Source of the DNA: Nocardiopsis sinuspersici
Lineage (GTDB): Bacteria > Actinomycetota > Actinomycetes > Streptosporangiales > Streptosporangiaceae
Assembly (NCBI GenBank): GCA_008638415.1
Contig: VWVT01000009.1
Coordinates: 1-64,000 of the forward strand
Direction of reading: 5' to 3'
Length of the DNA stretch: 64,000 nucleotides
The notes beneath the pieces were generated by a model, which saw only the letters and a program-made list of their open reading frames with translations, was not told the origin of the DNA and did no database searches. This document shows, in pieces, positions 18,355 through 26,803 of this stretch. The position numbers and the translations under genes were made by a program. The stretch's first letter is position 1. The number at the start of each line of letters is the position of its first letter.

Positions 18355-20196
18355 CTACCGCTGTTGGAGCTGGTTGAGCAGCCGCAGCCGCCGGGCGTTG
18401 GTGATGATCCCGGTCAACGTCACCGCGAACGTGCTGATGGAGTCGGCGAAGTCCTCGATCCGCCACTCCCGGGGACCCGTGTACCAGGCCAGGCCGTCGC
18501 CGGTCAGCTCGTCGGGGGTCAGGTCGGTGAGCGCGGCCGAGGCCAGGATGTTCGCCCAGCGGTCGACGTCGCCGAAGATCACCGCGTACGGCAGGTAGCG
18601 CGAGTACAGCTCCACGCGCTGGCCCGGGGGCGCGCTCGCCGAGCGCGGGCCCAGCAGGTAGTCGCGAAAACCCGCGGTGTGCGCGTACACCGAGCTGCCC
18701 AGGGCGGTCTTGGCGGGCATGTACTGCGCCCCCGCCGTGACGGCCGCGCCCGCGATGACGACGGCCAGGCCGGTGAAGGCGGCGCCCGTGAACATCGCGA
18801 GGGCGGCGGTCAGGACCACGCCGGCGGCCGTCACCACCATGCCGATCGTGCTCCAGCGGCCGCGCACCTGGTTGGGCGAGCGGGCGAACCACTTCATCCG
18901 CACCATGTCCCGGTACAGCTCCTCGCGCACCCGGTCGATGCGCGCCGGGAAGTCGGGCGACATGCGGGGGGACCCGACCTGGGACAGGCGGATCGTCCGG
19001 CGCCCCCCGAACACCGCGTCCAGCAGCATCCACTCGTAGGACAGGAGGGTGTCGTCGGGCGGGCCGTCCAGGCGGACCAGGCGCCAGTCCACGGACGTGA
19101 AGTTCTCGTGCGGCAGTTCCTCCAGGCGGACGTAGCCGCGGACCGCCAGGTCGACCACGGCACCGGTGAGGTCGGTGATGTCCACGGTCTCGTTGACGAG
19201 TGTGCCGATCTGGCCGGCGTGCACGCCGTCCGGCGGGGCGAACCTGAGCCGCCCCTGCTCGCCCTCGGACACCGGCGCCTGTTCGCCGGCCGCGGCCTCC
19301 TTGCGCAGCGCGCGCTCGTCGCGGCCCCGGACGCGGATCAGCACCGCCAGGCCGCCCACCAGGACCACCAGCAGGAGGCCGAACACGCTGGCGGTGGCCG
19401 GGGTGACCGCGAACGCGGACGCCAGAGACCAGCGGCGGGTGAGGATGGGCTCCCCCTCGGCGGTCCCGGAGGGGTAGTTGACGACGATGTCGAGCCGGTC
19501 CTCGGGACCCATGTCGGCCTGGAGGAAGTGCGCCACCCCGGCATCGGTCCCCATGTCCGACGCCGTGCAGTACATGGCGCTGCGGGGCTCTCCCGCCAGG
19601 CAGGAGAGCGCCTCGGGGGGCAGCGGCGCGGTGACGGTGACGTCGGTGGACTGGACGGTGTGGCTGTAGGCGCCGACCGCCCGCCACTCCATCTGGACCC
19701 CCTGGGCGACCTCGCTGACGGTTCCGATCACCCGGTAGGTGAGCACCGCTCCCTCGGTCCCGGCGGTGGGGACGTCCACGAAGAGGACCCCGTCCTCCTC
19801 GCGCACGTCCGCGTCGAGGGTGTCCCCGTCCAGGTCGGTGGCGCGCACACCGACGACCTCGAACTCCCGGTCGTGGTCGGTGTCGTACAGCATCGTCTCG
19901 GTGAAGGCCCGGGTGAAGACCGCCGGGGCGCCGCCGGAGAAGGAGATGGTCTCCTCGCCGCGGAGGGTGCCCGAGCGGTCGAGTTCGAGCCGGATGTCGT
20001 TGGTGATCACCGGGTCCGAACGGGTGCCGGAGGCGGCCGTGGGGCTCCCCGGTACTGTGGGGGCCGCTGCCGCCACCGTCGCGGCGCGGGCCTCCCCCTC
20101 CGGCCACGCGACCGCGGCCCCGGTGACCAGTGAGGACAACACGAAGACGGCCGTCGCCACCACGACGGCCGGGCGCCAGGAGCCGACCCACCACAT
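18355..20196 (-). CDS. DUF2207-type membrane protein
   Basis: About 613 residues from ATG at 20196, chosen because a signal-like segment follows at once (VVVATAVFVLSSLVTGAAVA). The extracytoplasmic part (about 40-330) is a beta-rich DUF2207 domain. A membrane segment follows (FGLLLVVLVGGLAVLI), then a cytoplasmic region with a winged-helix-like part (VDITDLTGAVVDLAVRGYVR). Two more hydrophobic segments are TIGMVVTAAGVVLTAALAMF and FTGLAVVIAGAAVTA, and a C-terminal domain includes YLPYAVIFGDVDRWA. The family is widespread in actinobacteria and has no established function. Divergent from the first zinc peptidase gene. Confidence 0.82.
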   Translation of the reverse strand: MWWVGSWRPAVVVATAVFVLSSLVTGAAVAWPEGEARAATVAAAAPTVPGSPTAASGTRSDPVITNDIRLELDRSGTLRGEETISFSGGAPAVFTRAFTETMLYDTDHDREFEVVGVRATDLDGDTLDADVREEDGVLFVDVPTAGTEGAVLTYRVIGTVSEVAQGVQMEWRAVGAYSHTVQSTDVTVTAPLPPEALSCLAGEPRSAMYCTASDMGTDAGVAHFLQADMGPEDRLDIVVNYPSGTAEGEPILTRRWSLASAFAVTPATASVFGLLLVVLVGGLAVLIRVRGRDERALRKEAAAGEQAPVSEGEQGRLRFAPPDGVHAGQIGTLVNETVDITDLTGAVVDLAVRGYVRLEELPHENFTSVDWRLVRLDGPPDDTLLSYEWMLLDAVFGGRRTIRLSQVGSPRMSPDFPARIDRVREELYRDMVRMKWFARSPNQVRGRWSTIGMVVTAAGVVLTAALAMFTGAAFTGLAVVIAGAAVTAGAQYMPAKTALGSSVYAHTAGFRDYLLGPRSASAPPGQRVELYSRYLPYAVIFGDVDRWANILASAALTDLTPDELTGDGLAWYTGPREWRIEDFADSISTFAVTLTGIITNARRLRLLNQLQQR

Positions 20197-20283
20197 GACG
20201 CGAGAGCCTATCCGGTCCCCCGGTGTACCTTCCCTCCAGGGCACGGCGTCCGACGCCGTGCTCCGACACCGCGAGGAGGCGCC

Positions 20284-21252
20284 GTGCTGAGGCGCGGCCC
20301 CGTGTCGGGCCCGGACTTTTGGTCCGAACGGCCCGGTCTCCTCCAGCGGACGGGCCTCGGGGTGTCGCTCACGCTGGGCACGGGGCTGGCCGCGGCGGCG
20401 TTCACCGGTTTCCTCGCGATCTCCGCGCTGCTGCCGTCGTCGAACGCGTGGTCGCACCCGGCGTCGCTCCCGGTCTCCGGGGCGGGCGGGGGGACGGCCT
20501 CGACGACGGAGGGGGCCTCGGCGGAGCGGCCGGTGGCCGGGACCGACCAGGCGGACCTGCTCGGCGACAACCCGCTGTACCGGGTCGGCGAACTCGGCGA
20601 GGTGACCTGTGAGGCGCCCGGACTGGACGAGGACGACCCCGAGTCGGTGGAGGCCTTCGTCCACGCGATCGCCGACTGCCTGGACCAGGCGTGGGGCTCC
20701 TACTTCTCGGCCGCGGGGATGGAGTTCACCGCCCCCAACCGGGTGTACTGGTACGCCGCCGGGCACAGCCCGTGCGGGGCGTTCCCCACCGAGGACACCG
20801 CGGCCTTCTACTGCCAGGCCAACCAGGGCCTGTACCTGGGGGTGAAGGACATCGTGGCGGCCTCGGCGGGCAGCGACAAACCCGAGGCGTACACGTTCCT
20901 GCTCAGCCACGAGTACGGGCACCACGTGCAGGGGCAGTCGCGCGTCCTCGCCGAGTTCCACAGTGAGCGCGCGGGCGCGGAGCAGGAGGAGGTCGACGAG
21001 CTGACCAGGCGGAACGAGCTCCAGGCCAACTGTCTGGGAGGGGTTTTCCTGGGCGCCTCGGACGAGTCGCTGGGGTTCGGCCGGTCCGAGCGGAAGAATA
21101 TCCTCGACGACGTCGAGCTCCGCGCGGACCGGGGAGGCGAGCACACCCACGGTTCGGCGGGGAACAGCCGCCTGTGGACGGCGCACGGCATGGACCGTGT
21201 GAACCCGGCGGCGTGCAACACGTGGAACGCCCCCGAGGAGCTGGTGTGGTGA
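20284..21252 (+). CDS. Neutral zinc metallopeptidase, first of a tandem pair
   Basis: 322 residues. One N-terminal membrane anchor (LTLGTGLAAAAFTGFLAISA) suggests the catalytic part lies outside the membrane. The zinc motif HEYGHHVQGQ fits HEXXH, and the family motif NELQANCLGGVFLG follows. Conserved Cys residues include DCLDQAWGSYF, SPCGAFP and FYCQANQGLYLG, probably forming disulfides. This matches the YpfJ/putative neutral zinc metallopeptidase family. Substrate unknown. The next gene is a diverged copy starting 74 bp downstream, so a local duplication is likely. Confidence 0.85.
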   Translation: MLRRGPVSGPDFWSERPGLLQRTGLGVSLTLGTGLAAAAFTGFLAISALLPSSNAWSHPASLPVSGAGGGTASTTEGASAERPVAGTDQADLLGDNPLYRVGELGEVTCEAPGLDEDDPESVEAFVHAIADCLDQAWGSYFSAAGMEFTAPNRVYWYAAGHSPCGAFPTEDTAAFYCQANQGLYLGVKDIVAASAGSDKPEAYTFLLSHEYGHHVQGQSRVLAEFHSERAGAEQEEVDELTRRNELQANCLGGVFLGASDESLGFGRSERKNILDDVELRADRGGEHTHGSAGNSRLWTAHGMDRVNPAACNTWNAPEELVW

Positions 21253-21326
21253 CGCGCCGGCGGGGGCACGGCCAGGAACCGGTCCGTACGGTCCGGTGAA
21301 GGTGACGACAGGGCGGGCGGACAGGG

Positions 21327-22337
21327 GTGTACGCAGGGTTCGGTGAGTCACCGACGTCCCCGGCGCGACGCGCCGACCGGCGGGCGTTCGGTCTGGCGAC
21401 CGCTCTCGTGGCGGTGCTGCTGGCGTTCGCGCTGCTGTCGTGGACCACGGCCGGCGAGGAGGACCCCCGGTCCGGCGCGTCCGCCGACGGCACCGGTTCC
21501 GGTGCGGCCCCCGACTCCGACGACAAGCCCGCCCAGGACCCGTCGGGGCTGGTCGGCGGAGGCGGCGGGGGGCGGACGGGGCTGTCGGAGCGGCTCGGGC
21601 AGCGGGAGCGCCCCTCGGGGCACGCGGCGCTGGTCGACAACCCGCTGTACGAGACGGGGCGGCTGAGTCCGCGTCCGTGCCCGGTGGCCGAGCCGGACGT
21701 CGACGACGCGGAGTCGATGGAGGTGTTCCTGGACTCGGTCGCGGACTGCCTGGACAGCGCCTGGCAGAACCAGTTCGCCCGTGCGGGCATCCCCTTCACA
21801 CCGCCGGATCGGGTGTTCTGGGAGGAGCCCGGGGTGAGCCCGTGCCGTGAGTACCCGTCGCGGGCCGGAGCGTTCTACTGCCGGGCGAGCACGAGCATCT
21901 ACATCGGCACCTCGGACGTGGTGGAGAAGTGGAACGGCGCCACGCGCGGCGTGGTGTACGCCTCCCTGCTGGCCCACGAGTACGGCCACCACGTGCAGGG
22001 GGAGTCGGGGCTGCTGGAGTACTACCACGAGCAGCGCGAGATGAGGGAGGACCCCCTGGAGCGCAACGTGTGGACGCGCCGCAGTGAGTTGCAGGCGAAC
22101 TGCCTGGCCGGGGCGTTCCTGGGGTCGGTCCGGGTGAGCTATCCGCTGGACGACGGCGATCTGGAGACCCTGTTGACGGACGCCGCGGCCACCGCCGACC
22201 GTGAGGACGGCCCGGAGGAGGAGCGCACGCACGGCTCGGTGGAGAACAGCGTCAGGTGGACCCGGAAGGGCTGGGAGGAGCAGTCCCCGGGGGCGTGCAA
22301 CACCTGGGACGTATCGGACGAGTCGCTGGTGGACTAG
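21327..22337 (+). CDS. Neutral zinc metallopeptidase, second of a tandem pair
   Basis: 336 residues from GTG. It has an N-terminal anchor (FGLATALVAVLLAFALLSW), then a Gly/Ser/Asp-rich linker to about residue 100. The catalytic domain is parallel to the preceding gene: DNPLYETGRL, DCLDSAWQNQF, SPCREYP, FYCRASTSIYIG, the zinc motif HEYGHHVQGES and SELQANCLAGAFLG. All metal-binding residues are kept, so both copies may be active. They differ most in the linker and the region after the zinc site, which may separate their substrates. Confidence 0.85.
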   Translation: MYAGFGESPTSPARRADRRAFGLATALVAVLLAFALLSWTTAGEEDPRSGASADGTGSGAAPDSDDKPAQDPSGLVGGGGGGRTGLSERLGQRERPSGHAALVDNPLYETGRLSPRPCPVAEPDVDDAESMEVFLDSVADCLDSAWQNQFARAGIPFTPPDRVFWEEPGVSPCREYPSRAGAFYCRASTSIYIGTSDVVEKWNGATRGVVYASLLAHEYGHHVQGESGLLEYYHEQREMREDPLERNVWTRRSELQANCLAGAFLGSVRVSYPLDDGDLETLLTDAAATADREDGPEEERTHGSVENSVRWTRKGWEEQSPGACNTWDVSDESLVD

Positions 22338-22357
22338 GGCGCGTCTCCTCGAAGCCG

Positions 22358-22438
22358 CGCCGCGCTTCGCCTCGTGCCCGGACGCCGCGGGTACGGCGGC
22401 CCCGTCGGCGCCCCCGCCACCCCCAGCGGCGCAGGACC
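22358..22438 (+). repeat. Intergenic repeat, copy A
   Basis: A 31-base core at 22358-22388 and a 14-base block at 22425-22438 (AGCGGCGCAGGACC) recur at 42990-43034 with one mismatch each. Copy A carries about 36 extra bases between the two blocks. It lies in the convergent gap after the second peptidase gene. Confidence 0.7.
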
Positions 22439-22466
22439 GAGTCCACCGAGCAGGCCCAGGGCCTTT

Positions 22467-23072
22467 TCAGGACGACGCGGTCATGACGTGCCTGGCGTAC
22501 CGGGGCAGGAGCGGCACACCCGTGCGGATCAGGAGCCGGCGCGCCGGAGCACCCTCCAGGAGGGAGCGGGCGCGGGCCGCGGCGACGACCGTGTCGAACG
22601 GGGCGGACCGGAAGTCGTAGACGTAGAGCCGTCCTCCGGGCCGCAGCACCCGGGCGATCTCGGGGACGGCCGCCTCGACGTCGTCCCAGTGGTGCATGCT
22701 GAACGAGGAGACGACCAGGTCGAAGGCGTCGTCGGGGAACGGCAGGGCGGTGACGTCGCCCTGCCCGGCCCGGGCCCGCTCCCCGTACGGGCGGAGGTTG
22801 CGCTCGGCCAGGGCGGCCATGTCGGCGGACAGGTCGACGCCGGTCAGCCTCAGGTCGGGGCGGCGGCGTGCGACCTCGGCGAGGAGCACGCCTGGTCCGG
22901 TGCCCACGTCGAGCACGGAGCCGCCGTGCGGCGCGGCGTCGGCGAGGTCCTCCGCGAAACGCGCGTAGACGCCGCGCAGCAGCCGCCGCGCCACGAGGTC
23001 GTAGACCCGGCCGGCCCGCCCCTCGAAGAGCCCGGGCATGTCGCCGTGGTGAACCTGCTTCGTCGACCGCAT
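22467..23072 (-). CDS. Class I SAM-dependent methyltransferase, MarR-linked
   Basis: 201 residues from ATG 23072, with AAGGGAG ribosome site. SAM motif I is SVLDVGTGPGVLLAEVARRR and the acidic motif is LTGVDLSADMAALAERNL. Later family motifs are ALPFPDDAFDLVVSSFSMHH and IARVLRPGGRLYVYDF. It resembles UbiE-like small-molecule methyltransferases. It is divergent from a MarR regulator with palindromic sites between, so it is probably the regulator's target, perhaps detoxifying a compound the regulator senses. Confidence 0.85.
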   Translation of the reverse strand: MRSTKQVHHGDMPGLFEGRAGRVYDLVARRLLRGVYARFAEDLADAAPHGGSVLDVGTGPGVLLAEVARRRPDLRLTGVDLSADMAALAERNLRPYGERARAGQGDVTALPFPDDAFDLVVSSFSMHHWDDVEAAVPEIARVLRPGGRLYVYDFRSAPFDTVVAAARARSLLEGAPARRLLIRTGVPLLPRYARHVMTASS

Positions 23073-23087
23073 TGCGCACTCCCTTAG

Positions 23088-23139
23088 AGTTGTATGGGAC
23101 AACTGTTTCGACGGTACGCCAGACAGTTGCAGAGCACAA
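23088..23139. promoter_or_regulatory. Palindromic operators for the MarR regulator
   Basis: AGTTGT-N5-ACAACT at 23088-23104 is a perfect inverted repeat. CAACTGT at 23100-23106 also pairs perfectly with ACAGTTG at 23123-23129, and a GTTG...CAAC follows. TTG/CAA palindromes of this size are typical MarR sites. They lie between the divergent methyltransferase and MarR genes. Confidence 0.65.
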
Positions 23140-23176
23140 CCATTTCCGGGGCCTGTCCGGGGGAAGGGGGCGGCGC

Positions 23177-23662
23177 GTGACCGACGCGGTACCCGAACAG
23201 ATCCACACCATGGTCATGGACCTGGTCCGCACCGTCGGCCTGCTCCAGCCCGAGCACGCGGTCTCCGACCTCACGGTGTCCCTGTCCCAGGGCTTCGCGC
23301 TGCACGAGCTCGACACCGACCCGCCGCTGTCCCAGCGGGAGCTGGCCGAGCGGCTCGGGCTGGAGAAGAGCACCGTCAGCCGGATGGTGGCCGACATGGA
23401 GCGCAAGGCCCTTCTCGTCCGGGAGCGGCCCTCCGGCGACAGGCGGTCCTACCGGCTCAGGATCACCGGTCGGGGGCGGGCCGCCCACGCGGCCATGGCC
23501 GCCGAGTACCACGACCACTACGTCCGGTGGGTCGCGGCCATGGCCCCCGAGGAACGCGACGCGTTCCTCGTCGGGCTGCCCGCGTTCGTGCGCGCCGTCC
23601 GCCGCGTCCGCGCCCTCGACCGCGCGCCGGACGCGGACGCGGACCGGGACCCCGCGCCCTGA
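23177..23662 (+). CDS. MarR-family transcriptional regulator
   Basis: 161 residues from GTG 23177, preceded by a GGGGGAAGGGGG ribosome site. The winged helix is clear: SQRELAERLGLEKSTVSRMV is the helix-turn-helix and RERPSGDRRSYRLRITGRGR is the wing. The helices at both ends would form the dimer interface. Likely a repressor of itself and the divergent methyltransferase. The ligand is unknown. Confidence 0.9.
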   Translation: MTDAVPEQIHTMVMDLVRTVGLLQPEHAVSDLTVSLSQGFALHELDTDPPLSQRELAERLGLEKSTVSRMVADMERKALLVRERPSGDRRSYRLRITGRGRAAHAAMAAEYHDHYVRWVAAMAPEERDAFLVGLPAFVRAVRRVRALDRAPDADADRDPAP

Positions 23663-23793
23663 CCACCCGGCGCGCGCACGTTCCCGGCACACCTCCCCCG
23701 TGACCGGGGAGGTACGTATACGGGCCTTCGCCGCCGTCCACAGGTTTGGTGGAGTGCTGCCGCTCGGACACACAGCGTGGCAGGATGCTTGGT

Positions 23794-26253
23794 ATGTCGG
23801 ACCTCGCCGCCTCCCTCGATCCGCACGAGCCTGACGCGACCGCCCCCGTCCCCCGCTCCCCCGAGACCTCCGTCGCACCGCCCGGGCGCGCGGGCCCCAC
23901 GCGCGGGCGCGTGGAGCTGCGGGTGCACGGTGTCAGCGGCGGACAGGCCGAGGAACTGCTGGACGTGGAGCCGGCCATGCGTGTGGGCGGCGACCGGCTG
24001 GCGGGGTTCTTCCGGTGGCGCCGCGAACCCGACACCGAGACCGTCCCGGGCGTACGCCGGGAGATCTTCGCCTGGGGCAACCTCACCTCCGGAAGCTCCT
24101 CCCGGGCGTTCTGGCTGCTGCTGCTGCCGTTCATGCTGGTCAACGTGGCGTACTGGATGCGTCCGGGCCGGATGGACCGCGCACCGGCGGGGGTGCGGCG
24201 GCTGGCCAACAACTCCTACGGCGCGGGTGTACGGCTGCTGGCGCTGTCCCTGACGGTGCTCATCGCCCTGGCCGCGGCCGGGGTCGGCATGGACCTGGTG
24301 GCCTGGCAGTGCGCCTCCGGCCTGGGTGAGGCGTGCGTGCGGGCACGCCCGTGGCTGGCGTTCCTGGGCTCGCCCTCCTCACCGCTGTCCGCGCCGGGAC
24401 CGGCCCTCGTGGTGGGCGCGGTGCTGCCGGTGGCCGTGGTCGTGGTGCTGTGGCGGCTCTCCCGCCGCACCGCCGCCGACTACGAGGTCGTGTCCGGTTC
24501 GGTACCGCCCCGGCCCACCGCGGCCGCCCCGCTGAGCCACGCCGAGTTCTGGCGCAACAGCGAGACCATGGCACGGCTGCGGTCGGCGCACATCTCGGTG
24601 GCCCTCGGCACGATCGCCGCGTCGCTGCTCCTCCCCGCGCTCCGGCACGACCTGGCGCCGGCGGTGGACGGCGTCCCCGGAGGACCCGGCCCCTGGATCG
24701 CCGGCACCGTGCTGTCGGCGCTGCTGGCGGCGGTGACGGCGGCGAGCACGCTGAGCGTCCTGGTCCCGGGCGCGGACCCCCGCTGGAACGCGCGGGCCGA
24801 CCGGATCTGCCGCCTGCTGCGCGACACCACCCTGGTCCTCGGACTGGCGGTGGTCGCCTACGCGCTGTGGCCCCGCCCGGGGTGGACGGCCTCCGGACGG
24901 CTGCCCGGTGACGGGGCGGTACTCAACACCCTGTTCGCGGTCCAGGTGGCCCTGGTGCTGGTGACGCTGGTGGCGGCGCTGGTGCTGTTCGCCTCCGACC
25001 GGGCCCACGACGGCACGGCGATGCTCGGCCTGGCGGGGCCGGCCACGGCCGCCCTGGGCGCCCTGCTGGGCGGCGGCTTCTCGGCCGCCCTCGTCTACCA
25101 GAGCTCGCTGCTGCTGAGCGGCTGCGGCTCCATGGCCACGCCGGAGGTGGACTGCCTGCCGCTGTCGGTGCCGACCGCCTACTCCTGGCTCCAACTGGCC
25201 TTCGCCCTGGAGGCCGCCATCGTGCTGGCCGTGGTGGCGGTGCTCGCCCTGAAGCTGCGCCGCGACACCCGGGCGCACCTGTCGGGGGTCACCGAGGACT
25301 ACGCGCGCAGTGTGCGCGACCGCCGTACCTGGACCATCGCCCACGCGCGGGCGGTGGGCCGGATGACCGAGGTCCTGCCGTCCGTGCTGGGGGCGCTCCT
25401 GCTCCCGGTGGTGGCGCTGGGCGCGCTCGCGCTGTACTCGGTGCTGTCGAGGGACCTGGCGGCCGATCCCGCGGCCGCGGCGACGGCCGTGTCCAGCGCG
25501 TCCGGTGAGGTGCGGGAGGTCGCCCGGGGAGCGGTGTCGGGGCTGATCGGCGTCGGATCGCTGCTGGGAGGCGCGGCGCTGGTGGCGCTGGTGTGGATCG
25601 GGCGCAGTGCCTACCGCGACCGGCCCACACGGCAGGCGGTCGGCGCGCTGTGGGACGTGGGCACGTTCTGGCCCAGGGTGGCCCACCCGCTCGCGCCACC
25701 GTCCTACGCGGAGCGGGCGGTGCCGCAGTTGTCCGCACGGGTGGCCCTGATGTGCCGGGAGGGCACGGACGTGGTGCTGTCGGGGCACTCACAGGGATCG
25801 GTGCTGGCGGCCGCCACGGTGTGGCAGCTGCCCACCGACTGCCTGGGGCGCATCGCGCTGCTCACACACGGCTCACCGCTGGACCGCCTGTACGCCCGCT
25901 ACTTCCCGGCCTACTTCGGCCCGGGTCCGTTCGCCGACCTGCGGGAGCGGGTGTCGGCGTGGCACAACCTGTGGCGGGTCACCGACGCGATCGCCGGACC
26001 GGTGCGGACGCGGGCCCCCTCCGGCGAACCGGGACCCCCGGTCACCGTGGAGCGGGCCGAGCCGCTGCCGGACCCGCGCTCGTACGACGCCCCGCCGGGC
26101 GAGGCCAGACGGCCGGAGATCCTGGGCCACTCCTACTACACGGGCGATCCCGCCTACGCCGGTACGCTCCGGCGGGTGCTGAGGGCCATGGAGGAGGCGG
26201 AGGCGCCCCGCGGGGGCGCCGTCGGAGGGTGCCCGCCGTCATCCGGTGCGTGA
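23794..26253 (+). CDS. Large membrane protein with C-terminal GHSQG hydrolase motif
   Basis: 819 residues from ATG 23794 (AGGA ribosome site 8 bases upstream). An N-terminal soluble stretch begins RGRVELRVHGVSGGQAEELL, a beta strand plus HGVSG motif of the kind seen at the start of alpha/beta hydrolases. About ten hydrophobic segments follow between residues 100 and 630. The C-terminal cytoplasmic part carries TDVVLSGHSQGSVLAAATVW, a classical G-x-S-x-G nucleophile elbow, then LLTHGSPLDRLYARYFPAYF and, near the end, ILGHSYYTGDPAY, a possible catalytic His. It looks like a hydrolase split by a membrane domain. Substrate unknown. Confidence 0.75.
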   Translation: MSDLAASLDPHEPDATAPVPRSPETSVAPPGRAGPTRGRVELRVHGVSGGQAEELLDVEPAMRVGGDRLAGFFRWRREPDTETVPGVRREIFAWGNLTSGSSSRAFWLLLLPFMLVNVAYWMRPGRMDRAPAGVRRLANNSYGAGVRLLALSLTVLIALAAAGVGMDLVAWQCASGLGEACVRARPWLAFLGSPSSPLSAPGPALVVGAVLPVAVVVVLWRLSRRTAADYEVVSGSVPPRPTAAAPLSHAEFWRNSETMARLRSAHISVALGTIAASLLLPALRHDLAPAVDGVPGGPGPWIAGTVLSALLAAVTAASTLSVLVPGADPRWNARADRICRLLRDTTLVLGLAVVAYALWPRPGWTASGRLPGDGAVLNTLFAVQVALVLVTLVAALVLFASDRAHDGTAMLGLAGPATAALGALLGGGFSAALVYQSSLLLSGCGSMATPEVDCLPLSVPTAYSWLQLAFALEAAIVLAVVAVLALKLRRDTRAHLSGVTEDYARSVRDRRTWTIAHARAVGRMTEVLPSVLGALLLPVVALGALALYSVLSRDLAADPAAAATAVSSASGEVREVARGAVSGLIGVGSLLGGAALVALVWIGRSAYRDRPTRQAVGALWDVGTFWPRVAHPLAPPSYAERAVPQLSARVALMCREGTDVVLSGHSQGSVLAAATVWQLPTDCLGRIALLTHGSPLDRLYARYFPAYFGPGPFADLRERVSAWHNLWRVTDAIAGPVRTRAPSGEPGPPVTVERAEPLPDPRSYDAPPGEARRPEILGHSYYTGDPAYAGTLRRVLRAMEEAEAPRGGAVGGCPPSSGA

Positions 26254-26322
26254 GGCGGGCATCCCGCCCGCGAAGGAGTGAGGGAGCCCTGTCCTGGGGC
26301 CGGGAGACCCGTTGCGGAGGTG

Positions 26323-26631
26323 CTACCAGGGACCGTAGGGGCCGTTGTTGCTGTTGCCTCCCGCGCCCTTGACCGCCGGGCGCACGTCGAGCAGGAAGAC
26401 GAGGGTGGCGACCAGGCCGAGGATGACGAACATCCCCGTACCGGAGAACACCGCCAGCAGGGACAGGGCGGTGGCCACGCCGGTGAGGATGACCCACAGC
26501 TTCTTGGTCTGCTTGTCCATCAGCTCGAACGCCGCGGCCGGTGTACGGATCGCCTCGATCAGGGCGTACAGACTGGCCACGAAGGTGACCAGGTAGATGG
26601 CCTGCCAGATCAGGTAGAACAAAACGCACAC
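26323..26631 (-). CDS. DUF2516-family small membrane protein
   Basis: 102 residues from GTG 26631. Three hydrophobic segments: LFYLIWQAIYLVTFVASLYA, LWVILTGVATALSLLAVFSG and MFVILGLVATLVFLLDVRPA. The charged linker AFELMDKQTKK is typical of DUF2516 proteins of actinobacteria. A Gly/Asn-rich tail ends the protein. No function is known. Confidence 0.82.
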   Translation of the reverse strand: MCVLFYLIWQAIYLVTFVASLYALIEAIRTPAAAFELMDKQTKKLWVILTGVATALSLLAVFSGTGMFVILGLVATLVFLLDVRPAVKGAGGNSNNGPYGPW

Positions 26632-26803
26632 TCCCGGGGACGTTCCGAGCGGGGGGTCCGCCCGCTCTCCACCGTAAACGGACCGGCGGCGCCGATCGTG
26701 CCCGTGGAGTCCCACATCACACACTTGCACCGGGGCGGCGGCCGGGCCGGACGGGTGCGGCGGCGGGCCGGTCCCGGAGTGGGAGGCCGACGGCCGTCCC
26801 CGG

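Noticed and set aside
17444..20269. Minus-strand frame of 941 codons across regX3, dtd and DUF2207
   Set aside because: Arg/Gly/His-rich shadow sequence that overlaps three well-supported genes in other frames.
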